Source: Cryptomeria japonica (taxonomy: Eukaryota > Streptophyta > Pinopsida > Cupressales > Cupressaceae). From it: a DNA stretch of 64,000 nucleotides. Below are positions 24,365-63,859 of the stretch, piece by piece. Where the stretch lies: NCBI RefSeq assembly GCF_030272615.1, contig NC_081408.1, forward strand, positions 341,583,793-341,647,792. Reading direction: 5' to 3'. Within the stretch, counting starts at the first letter, position 1. Each line of letters opens with the position of its first letter. The translations under genes and the position numbers were made by a program. A model generated the notes under the pieces. The model had not been told where the DNA came from. It saw only the letters and a list, made by a program, of their open reading frames with translations, and searched no databases.

Positions 24365-27300
24365 ATGGCTAGCGCTATCAGATTTGAAGATAGACTCGGA
24401 GGAGGTGATGACTTCTCATCATAGAAGTTGAGAATTCAGATGATTCTAAAAGAAAATAAAGTCGAATCATTTGTAAAAACTGAAACTGCAGAACCTGAAA
24501 CTAAACCTGACAAAACAACTTCGAGAGAAGGAAATGAAAAGGCCATCAAAATCATAGTTGATGGGGTGAGAAATAATATTATGCCCATCATAAGGAAACA
24601 TGAAACGGCCTACAACATGTTCAAAGCACTTGAATATGCATTTGAGATATCCAATGCTAGTAGAACCTTGGCTTTAAAAAGAGAAATAAATCACATAGCC
24701 ATGATCAAAGGAGAATCAGTCAATGCCTACTTCATGCGGATATCAGCGCTAAGGGATGAACTAGCAACTCTTGGATATGAGATCCAAAGCAAAGAATTAA
24801 CACTCATTGCTCTAGATGGGTTGCCTAGTATATGGGAAACATTCGTCCAAGGCATCAATGCAAGGGATGAATTTCCAAAATTCGATAGGCTAAAGGTAGA
24901 CTGTCTCCAAAAAGAATCAAGGTTAAATAAGAAAGGGATCAAGCAAAAGAATATAGACGAAGATCTTCAAGTTCTAAATACAAACTCAAACAAGAAAAGC
25001 AAGCAGAAATAATTTAGGAAGAGAAAAGGTTGTCATGGCAAGAACACCTTCAAGAAGGACCTTTCACAAATTCAATGTTACAGATGTGACAAATTTGGGC
25101 ATTATGTTGCCAAATGTCCAAAAAGAGCCAAACAACAAGCCACATTTGCCAAAACAAGAAAATCTAAAAGGGAAGATGACTCCGAGAAGTATGTACTCTA
25201 TTCAGCACTTACAAACCAAGCATCAAACAAAGTTAACTCCTGGGTGATCGACAGTGGCTCATCCAGACACATTACAGGATTCAGAGAAGTGCTAGACTCC
25301 ATGATAGAGGAGAATGATGAGGAAGTGACTATCGGAGATGACTCCACACATCCAATCAGAGGAGTTGGAACTTGCACCATCAAACTAAAGTCAGACATAT
25401 CATTACAACTTAAAGGAGTACTATATGTCCCTGGCATCAAGATAAACCTAGTCTCAATATCAGCACTAGAGGATAATGGATACAGAGTGACCTTCATGGA
25501 CAACAAAGTGTTGGCTTGGCCAAAGAATTCATCCATCAAGAAAGCTAAAACCATTGGTCAAAGACAAGGCTACTTGTAAGAGCTGTGTACAAAGCCCAAC
25601 TTAGCCCTAATCCATGAAACTACATATGCTAAGGAAGTTTGGCACAAAAGACTAGGCCACCTGAATTTTAGAGCTTTATCATCAATGGGAAACCTTGTCA
25701 CAGGTTTACCTAAGTTAAAGCAATATCATTCAGGGGCATGCAAAGGATGTACCCTAGATAAAAATACTAAGGGTGCTTTTCAAAATAGTACTAGGAAAAC
25801 AAGTAAAATTTTAGAGCTCGTTCGTTCTGATGTATGTGGACCTATGTCCGTACCTTATTTAGGGGGGTTTTTGTATTATGTAATATTTGTTGATGAGTGC
25901 TCTAGGAAAACTTGGATCTACTTTCTGAAGTGTAAAGAATCAGAAGAGTTCCTTAATAGGTTTAAAGAATTCAAATCACTAACAGAGAACTACTTAGGAA
26001 ATAAAATTAAAACCCTAAGAACTGATAATGGGGGGGAATACACATTAGAATTATTTAAAGATTTTTGTAAAAATTCACGGATTAAGAGGGAGTTAACAAT
26101 ACCTTATAATCATCAACAAAATGGGGTAGCTGAGAGGAAAAATAGGACAATTGTAGAAGCTGCCAAAGCTATGATGCTTGCTCAGAATCTAAATGTCAAT
26201 CTTTGGGCAGAAGCAACTAGCACTGTTGTATATATTCAAAACAGATGTCCTCATTCCCATCTTGAAGATAAAACCCCTGAGGAAGTCTTTACTAAATCAA
26301 AACCAGATATCAGCCACCTTAGGATATTTGGGTGCCCTGTCTATATTCATGTACCTAAGGAGAAAAGATTAAAATTAGAGCCTTCTGGAAAAAGGGGAAT
26401 ACTTGTAGGATATAGTGAAACCTCCAAGGCCTACAGAATCTATATACCTGATCAAAAGAATATTGAACTAAGTAGGGATGTAATCTTTGAAGAAGACAAC
26501 CTTCAAAAGAGCCCAAAGCTCACTAGAACCTAAAATCTATATCCCTACCCCTAGCATAGATGAAGACCATGCTCCTGAGCTTCAGAGGGAGAGTCTTGAG
26601 GAAAATGAAAGTGAAACTCAAAACCCACCTAGAGAAAATTTCAAGAAAAGACCACTATGGGCCACCGAAACTGTAGAAGAAGCTCAGAAGTATGTTGCCC
26701 CTTCAGGAACTTTTAGAGAAAGCAAAAGGCCTAACAAACTTACCAACTACGTCACTCTCCTAAATAGTCTCTCAAGAGCAGAACCTACTAATGTATCGGA
26801 TGCACTTAAACATCAAGTATGGAAGAATGCCATGTCTGAAGAATACCAATCCATTATGAAAAATGATGTTTGGGAAATTGTTCCTAGGCCGACTGGGAAA
26901 TTTGTTGTCACCTCCAAATGGCTCTTCAAAATCAAACACGCTGCAAATGGCAGCATTGAGAAACATAAGGCTAGATTTGTAGCCAGGAGGTTTTCTCAAA
27001 AGGAAGGAATTGATTGGGAGGAAACATTTGCACCTGTAGCCAGATACACTTCAGTAAAAGCAGTCTTAGCCATTGCAGCATCAAAGGGATGGAAAGTTCA
27101 TCAGATGGATGTTAAGACAAAATTCCTTAATGGTGAGATCTCAAAAGAAGTATACCTAGAGCAACCTGAAGGGTTTGAGATTCATGATGCAGAGTCACAT
27201 GTGTGTAGACTCAAGAAAGCTCTCTATGGGCTTAAACAAGCTCCCAGGGCCTGGTATGAAAGAATTGATACCTATCTCTCAAAATTAGGCTTCTCCAAGA

Positions 27301-28307
27301 ATGATGCAGATCTTAATCTCTACTATAAGCAAAACAAAGGTGATATGCTAATATTAATTTTATATGTTGATGATTTGTTAATCACAGGGAAAGATCACCT
27401 CATAGATCAGTGTAAGAAAGACCTTGCTAAAGAATTTGATACGAAGGACTTGGGACTCCTTCATTACTTCCTAGGTTTGGAAGTATGGCAGAATACTGAT
27501 GGCATTATACTAAACCAGGGTAAATATGCCTTGGACATTTTGAAGAGATTTGGAATGCTAAACTACAGACCCATGACCTCTCCAATGGAAACAAACCTTC
27601 ATAAACTTAAGGAAGCAGCAACAGAATCACAACCATCAGATCCTACTCTATATAGGCAAATGATTGGGTCTCTGATGTATCTTGTAAATACAAGACCAGA
27701 TATATGTTATGCAGTTAATGTCTTAAGTCAGTTTATGTGTGAGCCTAAGGAGATCCACCTAATTGTAGTAAAACACATTATGAGATACTTACAAGGTACT
27801 CTAAACCTTGGTCTCAAATATGAGAAAGTTGATCTAGACCTACATGGATTTACAGACTCGGATTGGGCTGGAAGTGTGACTGATGGGAAAAGCACTTCAG
27901 GGTGTTGCTTCAGTCTAGGCTCAGCCATGATATCCTGGATCAGCAGAAAGCAGTCTTCTGTGGCTCAGAGTTCCACCGAAGCCAAATACATTGCAGCTTC
28001 CATGGCTGCCCGAGAGGCAGTATGGCTTAGGAAGTTGCTTGTGGGATTGTTTGAAGAGCCTATGAAACCTACTATCATACATTGTGACAATCAGAGTTGC
28101 ATAAAACTTTCAATAAATCCAGTGTTTCATGACAGATCCAAGCATATTGAGATTCCATACCACTATGTGCGAGATATGGTAGACAGGAATGTGATCCAAT
28201 TAGAATATTTTTGTACAGGAGATTAGACTGTAGATATTCTGACCAAACCTCTTTCTAGAGTGAAGGTTGATCACTTCAGAAAAGGTTTAGGTATGATAGA
28301 AAGGTAA
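24365..28307 (+). pseudogene. copia-1 Gag-Pol polyprotein, five lesions
   Basis: Domains in order: UBN2 Gag from ATG 24365; CCHC knuckle CYRCDKFGHYVAKC at 25076-25117; aspartic protease with DSGSS at 25250; GAG-pre-integrase near 25630-25760; integrase core 25800-26250 (RTDNGGEY, QQNGVAERKNRT); copia-type RT with YVDD at 27363-27374; RNase H with DSDWAGS near 27856 and SSTEAKYIAA. The final stop is about 28305. Lesions: TAG at codon 20 (24422), TAA near 25010, TAA near 25577, a 2-base deletion around 26493-26505 shifting the frame, and TAG near 28224. The undamaged sibling copy supplies the comparison at each site. The element could still be mobilised only in trans. Confidence 0.93.
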
Positions 28308-28841
28308 TTTGCATTGTAATCTGTATTTACATATCAATAAGATGTTTAATGTGTAAACTTCTTTGTCATGGTAGGACATTTTGGATTTTATCCCCTGAGT
28401 TCATATCTAAGAGGTGACAATCTCTCAAGATGATGAACACTTGTATGTAGACATTATAAGGTGACGATCTTATGATGTTCAAACCAGTTATCATGTTGGA
28501 TCTCTCGTATGTCATGGATGTGCCATAACTGTGTTGTGGTAAAACATTTGTATAAGATGTTAGTGCACATACCACAACTTGGATAAGATGAGAATTTTAT
28601 CATCCTCATATATTTATCCTTAAGTATTGCATGTTTAGGCAATACTGATATCACATGCTTAGGTGATATCCTATCATCACAAGATTGATGTGATGAACAT
28701 TTATATCACGTGTTTAGGTGATATTTCATGTCATGTGATTAGGTGATATGATTTTCTAAAGAGTTTGATTGTGTAAAGAATACTAACCATCATTTGAATT
28801 GTGATGCTTGATATGTTGTTTTTCATTTATCTTACCTATCT

Positions 28842-28850
28842 AAGAGGGAG
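28842..28850 (+). other. copia-1 polypurine tract
   Basis: AAGAGGGAG abuts the 3' LTR. The identical tract precedes the 3' LTR of the sister element. It primes plus-strand DNA synthesis. Confidence 0.85.
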
Positions 28851-29600
28851 TGTTAATGCATGACAGCCTCGATAAGATAAATGATTGAATGAGAGATAAA
28901 GGAAGTCTCATTCAATCATCTATCCTATCGATAAACTATGATGAAAAACTTCAAGCTATTGTTCCTTCATTTGATGATCATTCTTCAATTTGTATATGTT
29001 CAATCATACTTGTAAAGTTCGATCAATGCTCAACTATCGATAATCATCGATTGTAAATCTCATAGCACAGAATACCGATTGGTATCGGTTTACATTATAA
29101 CGTATGCACTCCGATTAATATCGGTTATCATATTAACTGTGAACACTGATTATTATCGGGCTTAACCAATGCATACCGATTAATATCGGTTGATATATTA
29201 AACGGTGAACATTGATGGTTCTCGGGCTTAACTAATACATACCGATTAATATTGGTTGTCTTGCATATGATAGACACGCTGATTGAGTATCGGGTGGTTT
29301 GTTAAGTATACACTGATTGGTAAATGCTACGATAAGTCAAAGGGTGCGATCAAGTAATGTCTTGATCAATCATGTCTAATAGACATGACCGGTCAAGGCA
29401 TTGCTTGATCCTCCCTGCTTACATATATATATCAATCGGCATTTGTGAGGAGGACATTGAAATCAATAAATGCTCCTCTCACCTGCAATATACAAGAATA
29501 TAATCAAATTTATCATATTAAAGATATAATACATAGTTAAAAGAAAAGATAACCTTGAATATAACTTGCATCTTGAATTGAGAATTGAATAACATTTACA
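28851..29600 (+). repeat. 3' LTR of copia-1
   Basis: It starts TGTTAATGCATGACAGCC and ends AACATTTACA. It matches the 5' LTR closely along its length, with scattered substitutions and a small insertion near 29045-29055. Confidence 0.93.
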
Positions 29601-30111
29601 AATTCCATCTTGTCTCCATAGTTTTGTTGTGGATGACAAATGCTTTGTAATCCCCCCTAGTGAGTTGAGGATTTTCCGCCTTCTTTGTCATGGAATCACT
29701 TTTGTTTTTCCATCATGTAGCGGATCGCAAAGAGTTAACCTTATACATTGGGCTGTGAGTGAATTTGGGATTTGGTTTCCCTTGTGGATGGAAATTCCGC
29801 ACGAAGTTACCCTGGTTATTTTGCATAAATCGACTTTTCCTCCTAGCATTTGCATCCTTGTTGAATTGATAATGGTTCACTGGTTTCCTTGAATGCCCTA
29901 AGGGAAATTTGTTTGTTTCAGTCATACACCATGGATTAGCTATAGATATTTTATTTCCTCCTGTAGCCACATGGTTTTAATTTTGTCAAATCTACCAAAT
30001 TTTCTCTTTTCTTCTTGATTTCTTTGATTTGACTAACTGCCATCCATTCTCTTTGTTTGGGTTTGCAGGAAATTGGTTTGCCCTGCGAGGTTTATTATCC
30101 CAAATTCGCAT

Positions 30112-31970
30112 ATTTGCACATATTAGAGAAGAGCCTTTTTTATTAATGTTTTGTCAAATTGCATTTTTAAATAAAAAAATTTGGACTTTTTAATTTTAAT
30201 TCATTCAATTCTTTAATATGCACTAGTCTTGTTATAATTTATAATTTTTTCCCATCCTTCAATTTTGTGTCCATCTTAAGGCCTCTTTGTTCTTTTGTGA
30301 TCTCTTTTTTCCCTTTTTGCCTTACTTTATCTATTTTAACTGGTGTACGGAATCTAATTAATTTTTCTTTTTGTTTTAATGATGGATAATAAAATTTAAT
30401 TCAAAATGTTGATGTAAAATATGGACCATGGAGTTCCATCCAGAACATTGATGTCAAAATTTACAAGATTACATTCAAAAGTATCCTTATTTAAACAACC
30501 CTTTACAAATACAAATAATGTACTTTTATGCTAACACAGATGTTTAAAATTCCTATAAGCGTGGAAACTAAAAGGTATCCCTCACTGCTCTTCCTATAAC
30601 CAAAGGTTAAAGATATCTTGATGCTTTAACTTCTTAGGCATATCTATTAATGTTCTGGTTGTCTTCTAAAACACCTCCAGCAACCTGCACAGTCTAACAT
30701 AACTTAAAAGTAGTGTCCTTATCCATATGTCTGCCTTCAAATAATTTTGTCACATATATAAGGTCTAGATTGGATCCTGCATGGCTGCACCAAGCCCGTG
30801 GGCAACACCTAGCATCCTAGTGACACTCTGGTCTATAGCATTTTATGATGGTTCATACTCAATACTTTAGAAGGCAAGAGTTTTCCTTAACCTAATTGCC
30901 CATATGGCATAAATGCCTCAATTAATTGTCTTTGCATTATTGCAATAGATTTTTTTTAGGCTCCCAAACATACAAAACTACAAACCAAAACAGTACACAC
31001 TTCACAAACATTTAAAAAAGGGCATGCTCTTTTTTGGCGATGCAAGATTGTTTGACCCTATGATGCTCTTGCATCGATATGTACACAAATTCAAATAGCA
31101 ATTTAGTATTTCATTATATATATGCTCCATGAAAGATGGAGATTTATCGTACCAAAGATTGTAAACAAGAAGTTTTGTCTCAAACTACTAAATGTTTGAA
31201 TTTCAAAATTATTACAACTCCTTTTTTTTTTTGTGAAATGTACCAACCATTAGCAGGAGCAACCTTTTGGGACGCATTATTAGAAATTAGACCACAAATA
31301 GCTAGGCATTAGAGGAAAAAGAAAGACGCAAACTCTTCCTAATAATTAAAAATTCTTAATTGAGTTTGTTGAATTGCCTACTTTTACCTCCGAGCTAGAA
31401 CTTTTGGAAGAGCAAGTTGAATCAACTGCAAGAGAATAGCATTACTCAAGGAATGAGCACCCAAAATCCCATGCCCTGCAGGTTCCTGTAATTTGTGGCT
31501 TACTGCTAACACTTCAACATCAATTCAAACAAGCATCTAATCCAAAACCAAATGCTTAGACACACACATATTAATAACAAAATTGCAGCTGAGGAAGGAT
31601 TTCAAGCACGATGGTATGAAGAACTAATGACAAATAAAATATCTCTGTATGGACACTCATAAGAAACTAAAGCATGCTAAACATAAGGAAAAAGAAGTTT
31701 GCACTTGCCACGAGAAACAAGCAGCAAAAAGGGCAAGGGCCAACTTACAAAAAGACCTCTAAAATTGCAATGGCGTGCCATTCAAAATAAGCCAATGAAA
31801 TAAACACAGTACAAAATTTTGCAGGATCCTCAGCACAAGGTTCCCTCTGTCTGTCTCTCTACCTCGTATTATTTACAAGAAATTAATTGCTGACTTGTGC
31901 AACCGAATTTTGATGTCAACGCTATATTCTGAGGCATAAAAAAAAGGAACATATAGATCACCTCCAACTG
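30112..31970. other. intergenic stretch between LINE and ATPase gene
   Basis: The left edge may hold the LINE 5' UTR. On minus at about 31395-31490, an AG acceptor-like ATTACAG precedes an open 34-codon stretch (EPAGHGILGAHSLSNAILLQ) ending at a stop. It could be a distal exon of the ATPase transcript or chance. Nothing else was recognised. Confidence 0.35.
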
Positions 31971-31978
31971 TCACTTAC

Positions 31979-32109
31979 CAATGTGATACAAATATATAAA
32001 TTCAGGAATACAATCTTCAAAAAATGCTTTCATTTCTGTGGAATATGTGCAGCCCCTTGAAAAGAATCTGAAACAGCTGACCCTCATGCTCCATAACCTC
32101 AAACAGGAT
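31979..32109 (-). other. possible untranslated or alternative exon downstream of ATPase stop codon
   Basis: On minus, a good acceptor (TTTGTTTGAACAG, ending at 32110) and donor (GTAAGTGA from 31978) bound 131 bp. One frame is open throughout (SCLRLWSMRVSCFRFFSRGC) but shows no family. A donor-like AAAG/GTGAGC at 32723 after the ATPase stop would allow splicing into it, giving a spliced 3' UTR. Only transcript data can decide. Confidence 0.3.
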
Positions 32110-32825
32110 CTGTTCAAACAAAAAGGTATATCTGTGACCATAAATAAATATTTGTAAAACAAGGTAGAAACATAATTGGCAAAACATCTTCAAAATCAAT
32201 ATGCTTATGACAGATGTCAGATAATGGAAATCATAATTGATATTTCACACTCAAATTTCAGATTTCAGATAGTAGTTTTTGTATTCCAAAATACAACACC
32301 ATTAAATAATATTGTAATAGCAATATAAACACATTTGACACTTTTGATATTAAAGGAACATTTAAATGGGATCAAAGTCCTAATAAAGTGATTTCATAGA
32401 GCATCTTAAGGGTAATTTGGGAGCAAATGGAAAAAAGAACGTGGACTCTAAGAACGTAGATGCTTGCTTTTCTAACTTGTATTTTATGAGTAATATATGA
32501 TGCATAAATCAAGAAAAAAGTTTCAGATTAGAATTTGGATGCAAATATGTGTTTACAACAGATCCCAAAATCAAAGAGAATTACTGCTTGAAATCATTGT
32601 TGGAAATTCCAAAACTAGTATGAAACAACATTTAGTTCAAAAATGCATTGTAGCAAAAAAAATGTACTGCCAACAGGAAAATGTGGCGAGTAATAATACA
32701 AAACAACAATAAAGTTGCTCACCTTTAATTGCTCTCATGGAAAGAAGCCACTATCAGCCACTGACACAAATAAATCCTTCAAAATATTTAATTGGCATGT
32801 TTTTAAAAGCTTGTAGGATATTTTC

Positions 32826-59628
<26,803 letters not shown>

Positions 59629-61079
59629 CTAGGGAAGAAAAGGTCAATCACGATAATAATGCATTAGTGGAATCCGTAAGAGACATAACTTCAATAAAAA
59701 GACTTTACTCTTGAATTTTGGAAAAAAAATGAGCATAGATAAATGCTAGATATGAAAAAATGATTTGAGTAAATAAGAAAATTATAGTCCATCAAATATA
59801 AGGATATGAACATACTGAAAGGATGCATCATATGATTAAGCAATAAATAACTAGCAAAGAATATAGAAGAGAAACAAACAAAAGTTTTAGAATGCCAATT
59901 ATGAATAATGGTCAAGGTTCTCACAGTACCTTGTCATAGCCTTAATTGATAGTCATGCTACCTTTAAACATAATAATTCCTTGACTTTATTCAGTCTAAA
60001 AGGCCTCCACAACCTTGAAAGTAAAAACTAAAGCTATTTCCTCCATTGAAATTTAAGTATTTCCAGAGAATATCATTGAATTCCACATATTTCTTCAGTA
60101 ATATGATTAATTTATGGGGATCCTACTTGCACTAAAAGTATCTATACGATTGCACAATAGGTTTAGTGGGAAATAAAGAATTGGAGCACTACAATAAGCT
60201 ATAACTACCATATGAGATAACATGGCAATTGAAAAAGCAACCACTGATCAACTGTTATATAAATATTAATTTTACTAGAGTAGTAGATATATGTCTCTTC
60301 TGCATAATTCTTTGTAAAACTTGGTTATTTGATTCATTATTTTGGGCAAAGGGCAATTCCCAAAGATATAGCATTATTTAGAATCATCGTGTAATGATTG
60401 CCAATACCCTGGTACTAGTAACCTGATCAAACAATCTACCATGACTGAATCAAGAGGAGCAGGTCCTCTAATAAGTACAAATTGAGGACTCTAAATTATC
60501 ACCCAGGGAGTACATTGAAGCTTACCTGCATAAAAATACTGAAGAACCTGCTGTTTCAAAAGGCCAAAATGCTGGAGAGCTGAATAACTACCATTAGACT
60601 CTGGAAGAAAATCCAATTATGAAAATTCCAATCAGATAAGTTCCCAACGTCCATCAGCTGCATTCATAATGTCACTCCCCTACATCAACCTAATGGTCAA
60701 GCAAATAAACGGCTTTTTTCACGGGAGTGTAAAACTACCCTATAACATTAAGGAAGACGATAAATAAAGATGTCCAACTACCCTATAACATCAACCTAAT
60801 GGTCAAGCAAAAAAGGCATGCAAATGAAGCTGCAGAGTCTACAAATGACCTCTATATTTGGATGTAGAGCAAGAGAAAGTAGAATTGAAAACAATTTGTG
60901 ACACTTCAAAATAGAAGAGGAATCAATCTAAAAGCACAAGAAGAACGAGAGACTACGCAGATAGAGGAAGGAAAAAAGACGCCACTAAAGATGAAGTGTA
61001 AGTGAAAGAATCTAAAGTCAACTAAAGATGAAGTGCAAAGACAAGAATCCAAGGTAGATTGTAGAGAAAGCTACGGTAA
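59629..61079. other. upstream ATPase intron, no further exon identified
   Basis: A phase-0 coding exon should precede 59628. None in frame was found before the LTR at 61080, so the next exon is probably beyond the right edge. A small tandem phrase (ACTACCCTATAACATTAA near 60735 and 60778) is present. Confidence 0.45.
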
Positions 61080-61897
61080 TGTTGATGGTGTTTTTATGCA
61101 CTATGCAACACAAAATAAAATACTAAGTATTCTATCCGCTCTTGAACAAAGACTCCCAAATGCTAAGCTGTGTGATCAAGTGGGACGACTCCAAGGTTCT
61201 CGAATGTCAGATATTCGCGTGCTCTTGGATAGACTCAATTGTTTGATGTGATATTGTTGGGATCACAAGGTGGACTTACTTTGAAAGCTTGAATGCTTTG
61301 AATGTCGCTGGAATGTGGAAATTAACTCGATTTAGAAATTTAAAAAAAAAGGAAAAGGGATAGGGTTTAGGAAGGGTACTCTAACTCTAAGAATGTAAGA
61401 GCAATGGACAATCTTTGGTGGAATTCACCTAAGTCTTGCTTCGACATACTATGAACATCTCCACAAGGATAGTGCGATCTCTTAAGGACAGCTTTATGAT
61501 TTTCAAATCACCACCACAAGCATAGACACCATCAAGTTGATGCATGTCAATGAAGAAGTGATAATTGAAGTTAAGCTTTGGCTAAGATGGATCCAATTGA
61601 CTATGTAGGGCACTTAACCATCGGCAAGGTGTTAGTAGTATGGATATAAGAATTTCACCATCGATCATACACAAAGTTCTTCCATTCATCTAGATAACAT
61701 GAAAATCAAATTGAGAAATAGAGACCATGCAAATTGTTGAATCAACATATCAAGTTCACCATATCTTCAATGAAGTTTACATGCCTTTTACAACAATGTC
61801 TTAGCAACAATATTTGCCTTCTCTTCCTACTCTACTCTCATTATTTGCTTGCTACTTTCTACTACTATTCACTATTATTACAAATGAAGAAGTGGAG

Positions 61898-61906
61898 CCT
61901 TATATA
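61898..61906 (-). promoter_or_regulatory. TATA box of the minus-strand LTR
   Basis: TATATAAGG on minus, preceded by GAGAGCAC, at the position equivalent to TATA box 2 (49514) of the related element. Confidence 0.6.
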
Positions 61907-63727
61907 GTGCTCTCATTACAATTGAATGGCTCAGATTGATTCACAATCAATGCCCAAGACCAGAAGATAGAAATCCCATTGCAAGGCATTTAATGCTTGA
62001 CCAATGATAACATTACATTTGATGGGACACATGTCCTTCCTTGAAAATTCAACCAATAGATGATGACGGTAGGTACATCGAACTATGTGCCCACATGTCG
62101 TAGTTATCTTCTTTGAAGGATGTGTCAACTTCATTGAATCTGGACGACTTATCTTAAAATGATATGATTGGATAAGTGATGATTGGGCGCCACCTCAACT
62201 TGTTCCTTGTAACTCATCACAAGTGTGTGAATGAATGAGGCATATCTCTTGATACTAAACATTATCCAAGCTCTTGATGTGATGATGACTTTCCTCAAAT
62301 TAATCTTCTAACTTTGATTAACTCTTCTGAAACTATCTTCTAAAACTATCTCTTGTCTTGATCACTTGCATTCTAGAGCTTCCATCTAGCTATACTAGCA
62401 ATGATTCTTGGATTTCCGAAGGGCATCCAAGATTGTGAAAATTTCCACCCTGAATGGTTGATGTTGGTCAACCGTACTCCAGCCATCTTCTACCCACCGG
62501 AGTTGTCTAAATTAGTTTTGTAAAATGACAATAATGTTTGCAAGTAAAAGCCGATCACCTAAGTTACAACATCTCTACATTAGAGTGGCAATCTTCTCAA
62601 AACCTAAGCCTCAAGTCAAAACTTAATGCTTTGTAAATCTGATTCTTGGCTAAATGCCTCTATCCACACCCTTTGAGATGATCCAACGTATCGGATTCGA
62701 ATATTCAAAACAGAATTCTCATGGAAATAGTGAATAAGCATCCTATTAGTCCTAGGTGAGGTCCAATTTTGTAAAAAAAAATGATCGAATAAGACTTACT
62801 TCGGACCCATAAACAATTCTTTAACTGATATACTAATCTGATTACCCTTTCACAAAATCCGCCTACTTTCAAATAAATACAATTCTTGATTAATCGCTGG
62901 ATACAGTCACATTGTGACACAGATTAGTAGTTCCTTCCAATTCGCTTATGGATTAATAAATTCGCTAACTCAAGAACTTCATAATTAGTTTCAATGCTTT
63001 GGATGCTTGAGTCAAAATCGCACTCCTTAATGACGAATTCGCTGAAGTGTGTAATGAATGTCTTGCCAACATTTTATCAAAATTGAGATCGCTGTGCCTG
63101 GGACAGATTGGTTTCAGAGGAATATGATCAATTTGCTGTATGTAATTAACAAATTCACTCTTTTAAATCGTTTCGCCTTGATCTCAATCTGACTCACATC
63201 AAATGACAAGGTTTGCTGTGTCACAAGATCGCTTGACTTTGCCTTTGTTTTGGTGTTGATCACTGTCTACAAATTTGCCCTTGATGACCTGATTGGAATC
63301 ACAGTATACAAACAATATCATTTTATATGTTTGATTAAATAGAATGATCAAACCATCTTTTATAAGCATTTAGAGAAGGATCGCACCTTTACATAGAGCC
63401 ACCTTGTAACCCACATTAAAAGTTTTGTAATTAACTCAAAAGGCCAACTTTGGATCTTGAAATTCATATTTTAAACAAAACACCTAACTCGCATCATGGA
63501 AGGGATTCAATTAAGGAGGTGGTTCAAACACATCCTTTGTTTAATGAAGACTTTAAATGCCAGCATTGTACCTTGCACTTGTTCAAAATGATTTCACCTC
63601 CCTCTTATTGCGTTCATTAAATGAATTGCTCATACTCGCACACATTAATTTATAGGACTCAAGGCCTTTTACCTTTGCCAGGAGAGATCGTTCCAATCAT
63701 AGAGCAGCTTGGTCAAAGGACAAGGCG

Positions 63728-63859
63728 TTCTAGCCTAGGATGGGTGGTGTTCTAGCCTAGAACAGATAGCTTTCTAGCTTAGGACGACTAATGATCTAGC
63801 CTAGAATGGATGGTGTTCTAGCCTAGAACAGATGGTGTTCTAGCCTAGGATGACAAACT
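63728..63859. repeat. 22-bp-period array of TTCTAGCCTAGAA palindromes, 6 units
   Basis: Units start at 63728, 63750, 63772, 63794, 63816 and 63838, exactly 22 bp apart. The core is GTTCTAG-C-CTAGAAC, intact in two units and partly changed in the others. It occupies the upstream part of the LTR, like the larger palindrome array in the related element, but the sequence is different. Confidence 0.93.

Larger units (their letters stand above)
23531..29600 (+). mobile_element. complete-length Ty1/copia retrotransposon (copia-1)
   Basis: Two LTRs, PBS, gag-pol in copia order (Gag, PR, IN, RT, RNase H), a purine-rich tract and a near-matching TSD make this a full-length element. It lies antisense to the LINE ORF1 that it splits. 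It belongs to the same family as the element at 41865-53989 (similar LTRs and polyprotein). Five coding lesions make it non-autonomous. Confidence 0.95.
16507..30111 (-). mobile_element. L1-type LINE, interrupted by a copia element
   Basis: On minus the order is ORF1 (30111 to 22530), endonuclease-RT-zinc knuckle-RNase H ORF2 (22261 to 18061), a further ORF (17513 to 16763) and a 3' region. The 3' region ends near 16507 in TTGCCGGACTT then CATTTTACTGATAAAT, which resembles the tail of the other LINE here (AATTACCGATCAAAAAAAA). The copia element 23531-29600 accounts for the gap in ORF1, so the LINE itself is about 7.5 kb. Many stops and frameshifts show it is dead. The exact 5' end beyond 30111 and the TSD are unresolved. 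Confidence 0.8.
22530..30111 (-). pseudogene. LINE ORF1 (DUF4283-like RNA-binding protein), split by copia insertion
   Basis: The 5' piece starts at ATG 30111 (MRIWDNKPRRANQFPANPNK), is basic (KSKKSRRKEK) and is interrupted by stops before the open frame 29713-29970 (FNKDANARRKSRFMQNNQGN). After the copia insertion it resumes at about 23528. The 23047-23463 frame contains a DUF4283-like core (RWAFPNQVSISILLDDFLYL, then KFPKWIIISFLLVELLHIE and EIRNAWGSFIGVEE), where plant L1 ORF1 proteins have a W.....LP...W.......IG..LG pattern. The C-terminal part 22530-22940 is acidic and polar. ORF1 proteins bind LINE RNA in a ribonucleoprotein. Assignment rests on order and pattern. Confidence 0.65.

Noticed and set aside
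60526-60600. A 75-bp minus-strand segment with good acceptor and donor as an upstream ATPase exon
   Set aside because: In the phase required by the 59476-59628 exon it contains a TGA, and its translation does not resemble the expected pre-D2 linker.
61033-61251. 72-codon plus-strand ORF as a host exon
   Set aside because: It lies across the terminus of the minus-strand LTR at 61080 and is antisense to it. No domain.
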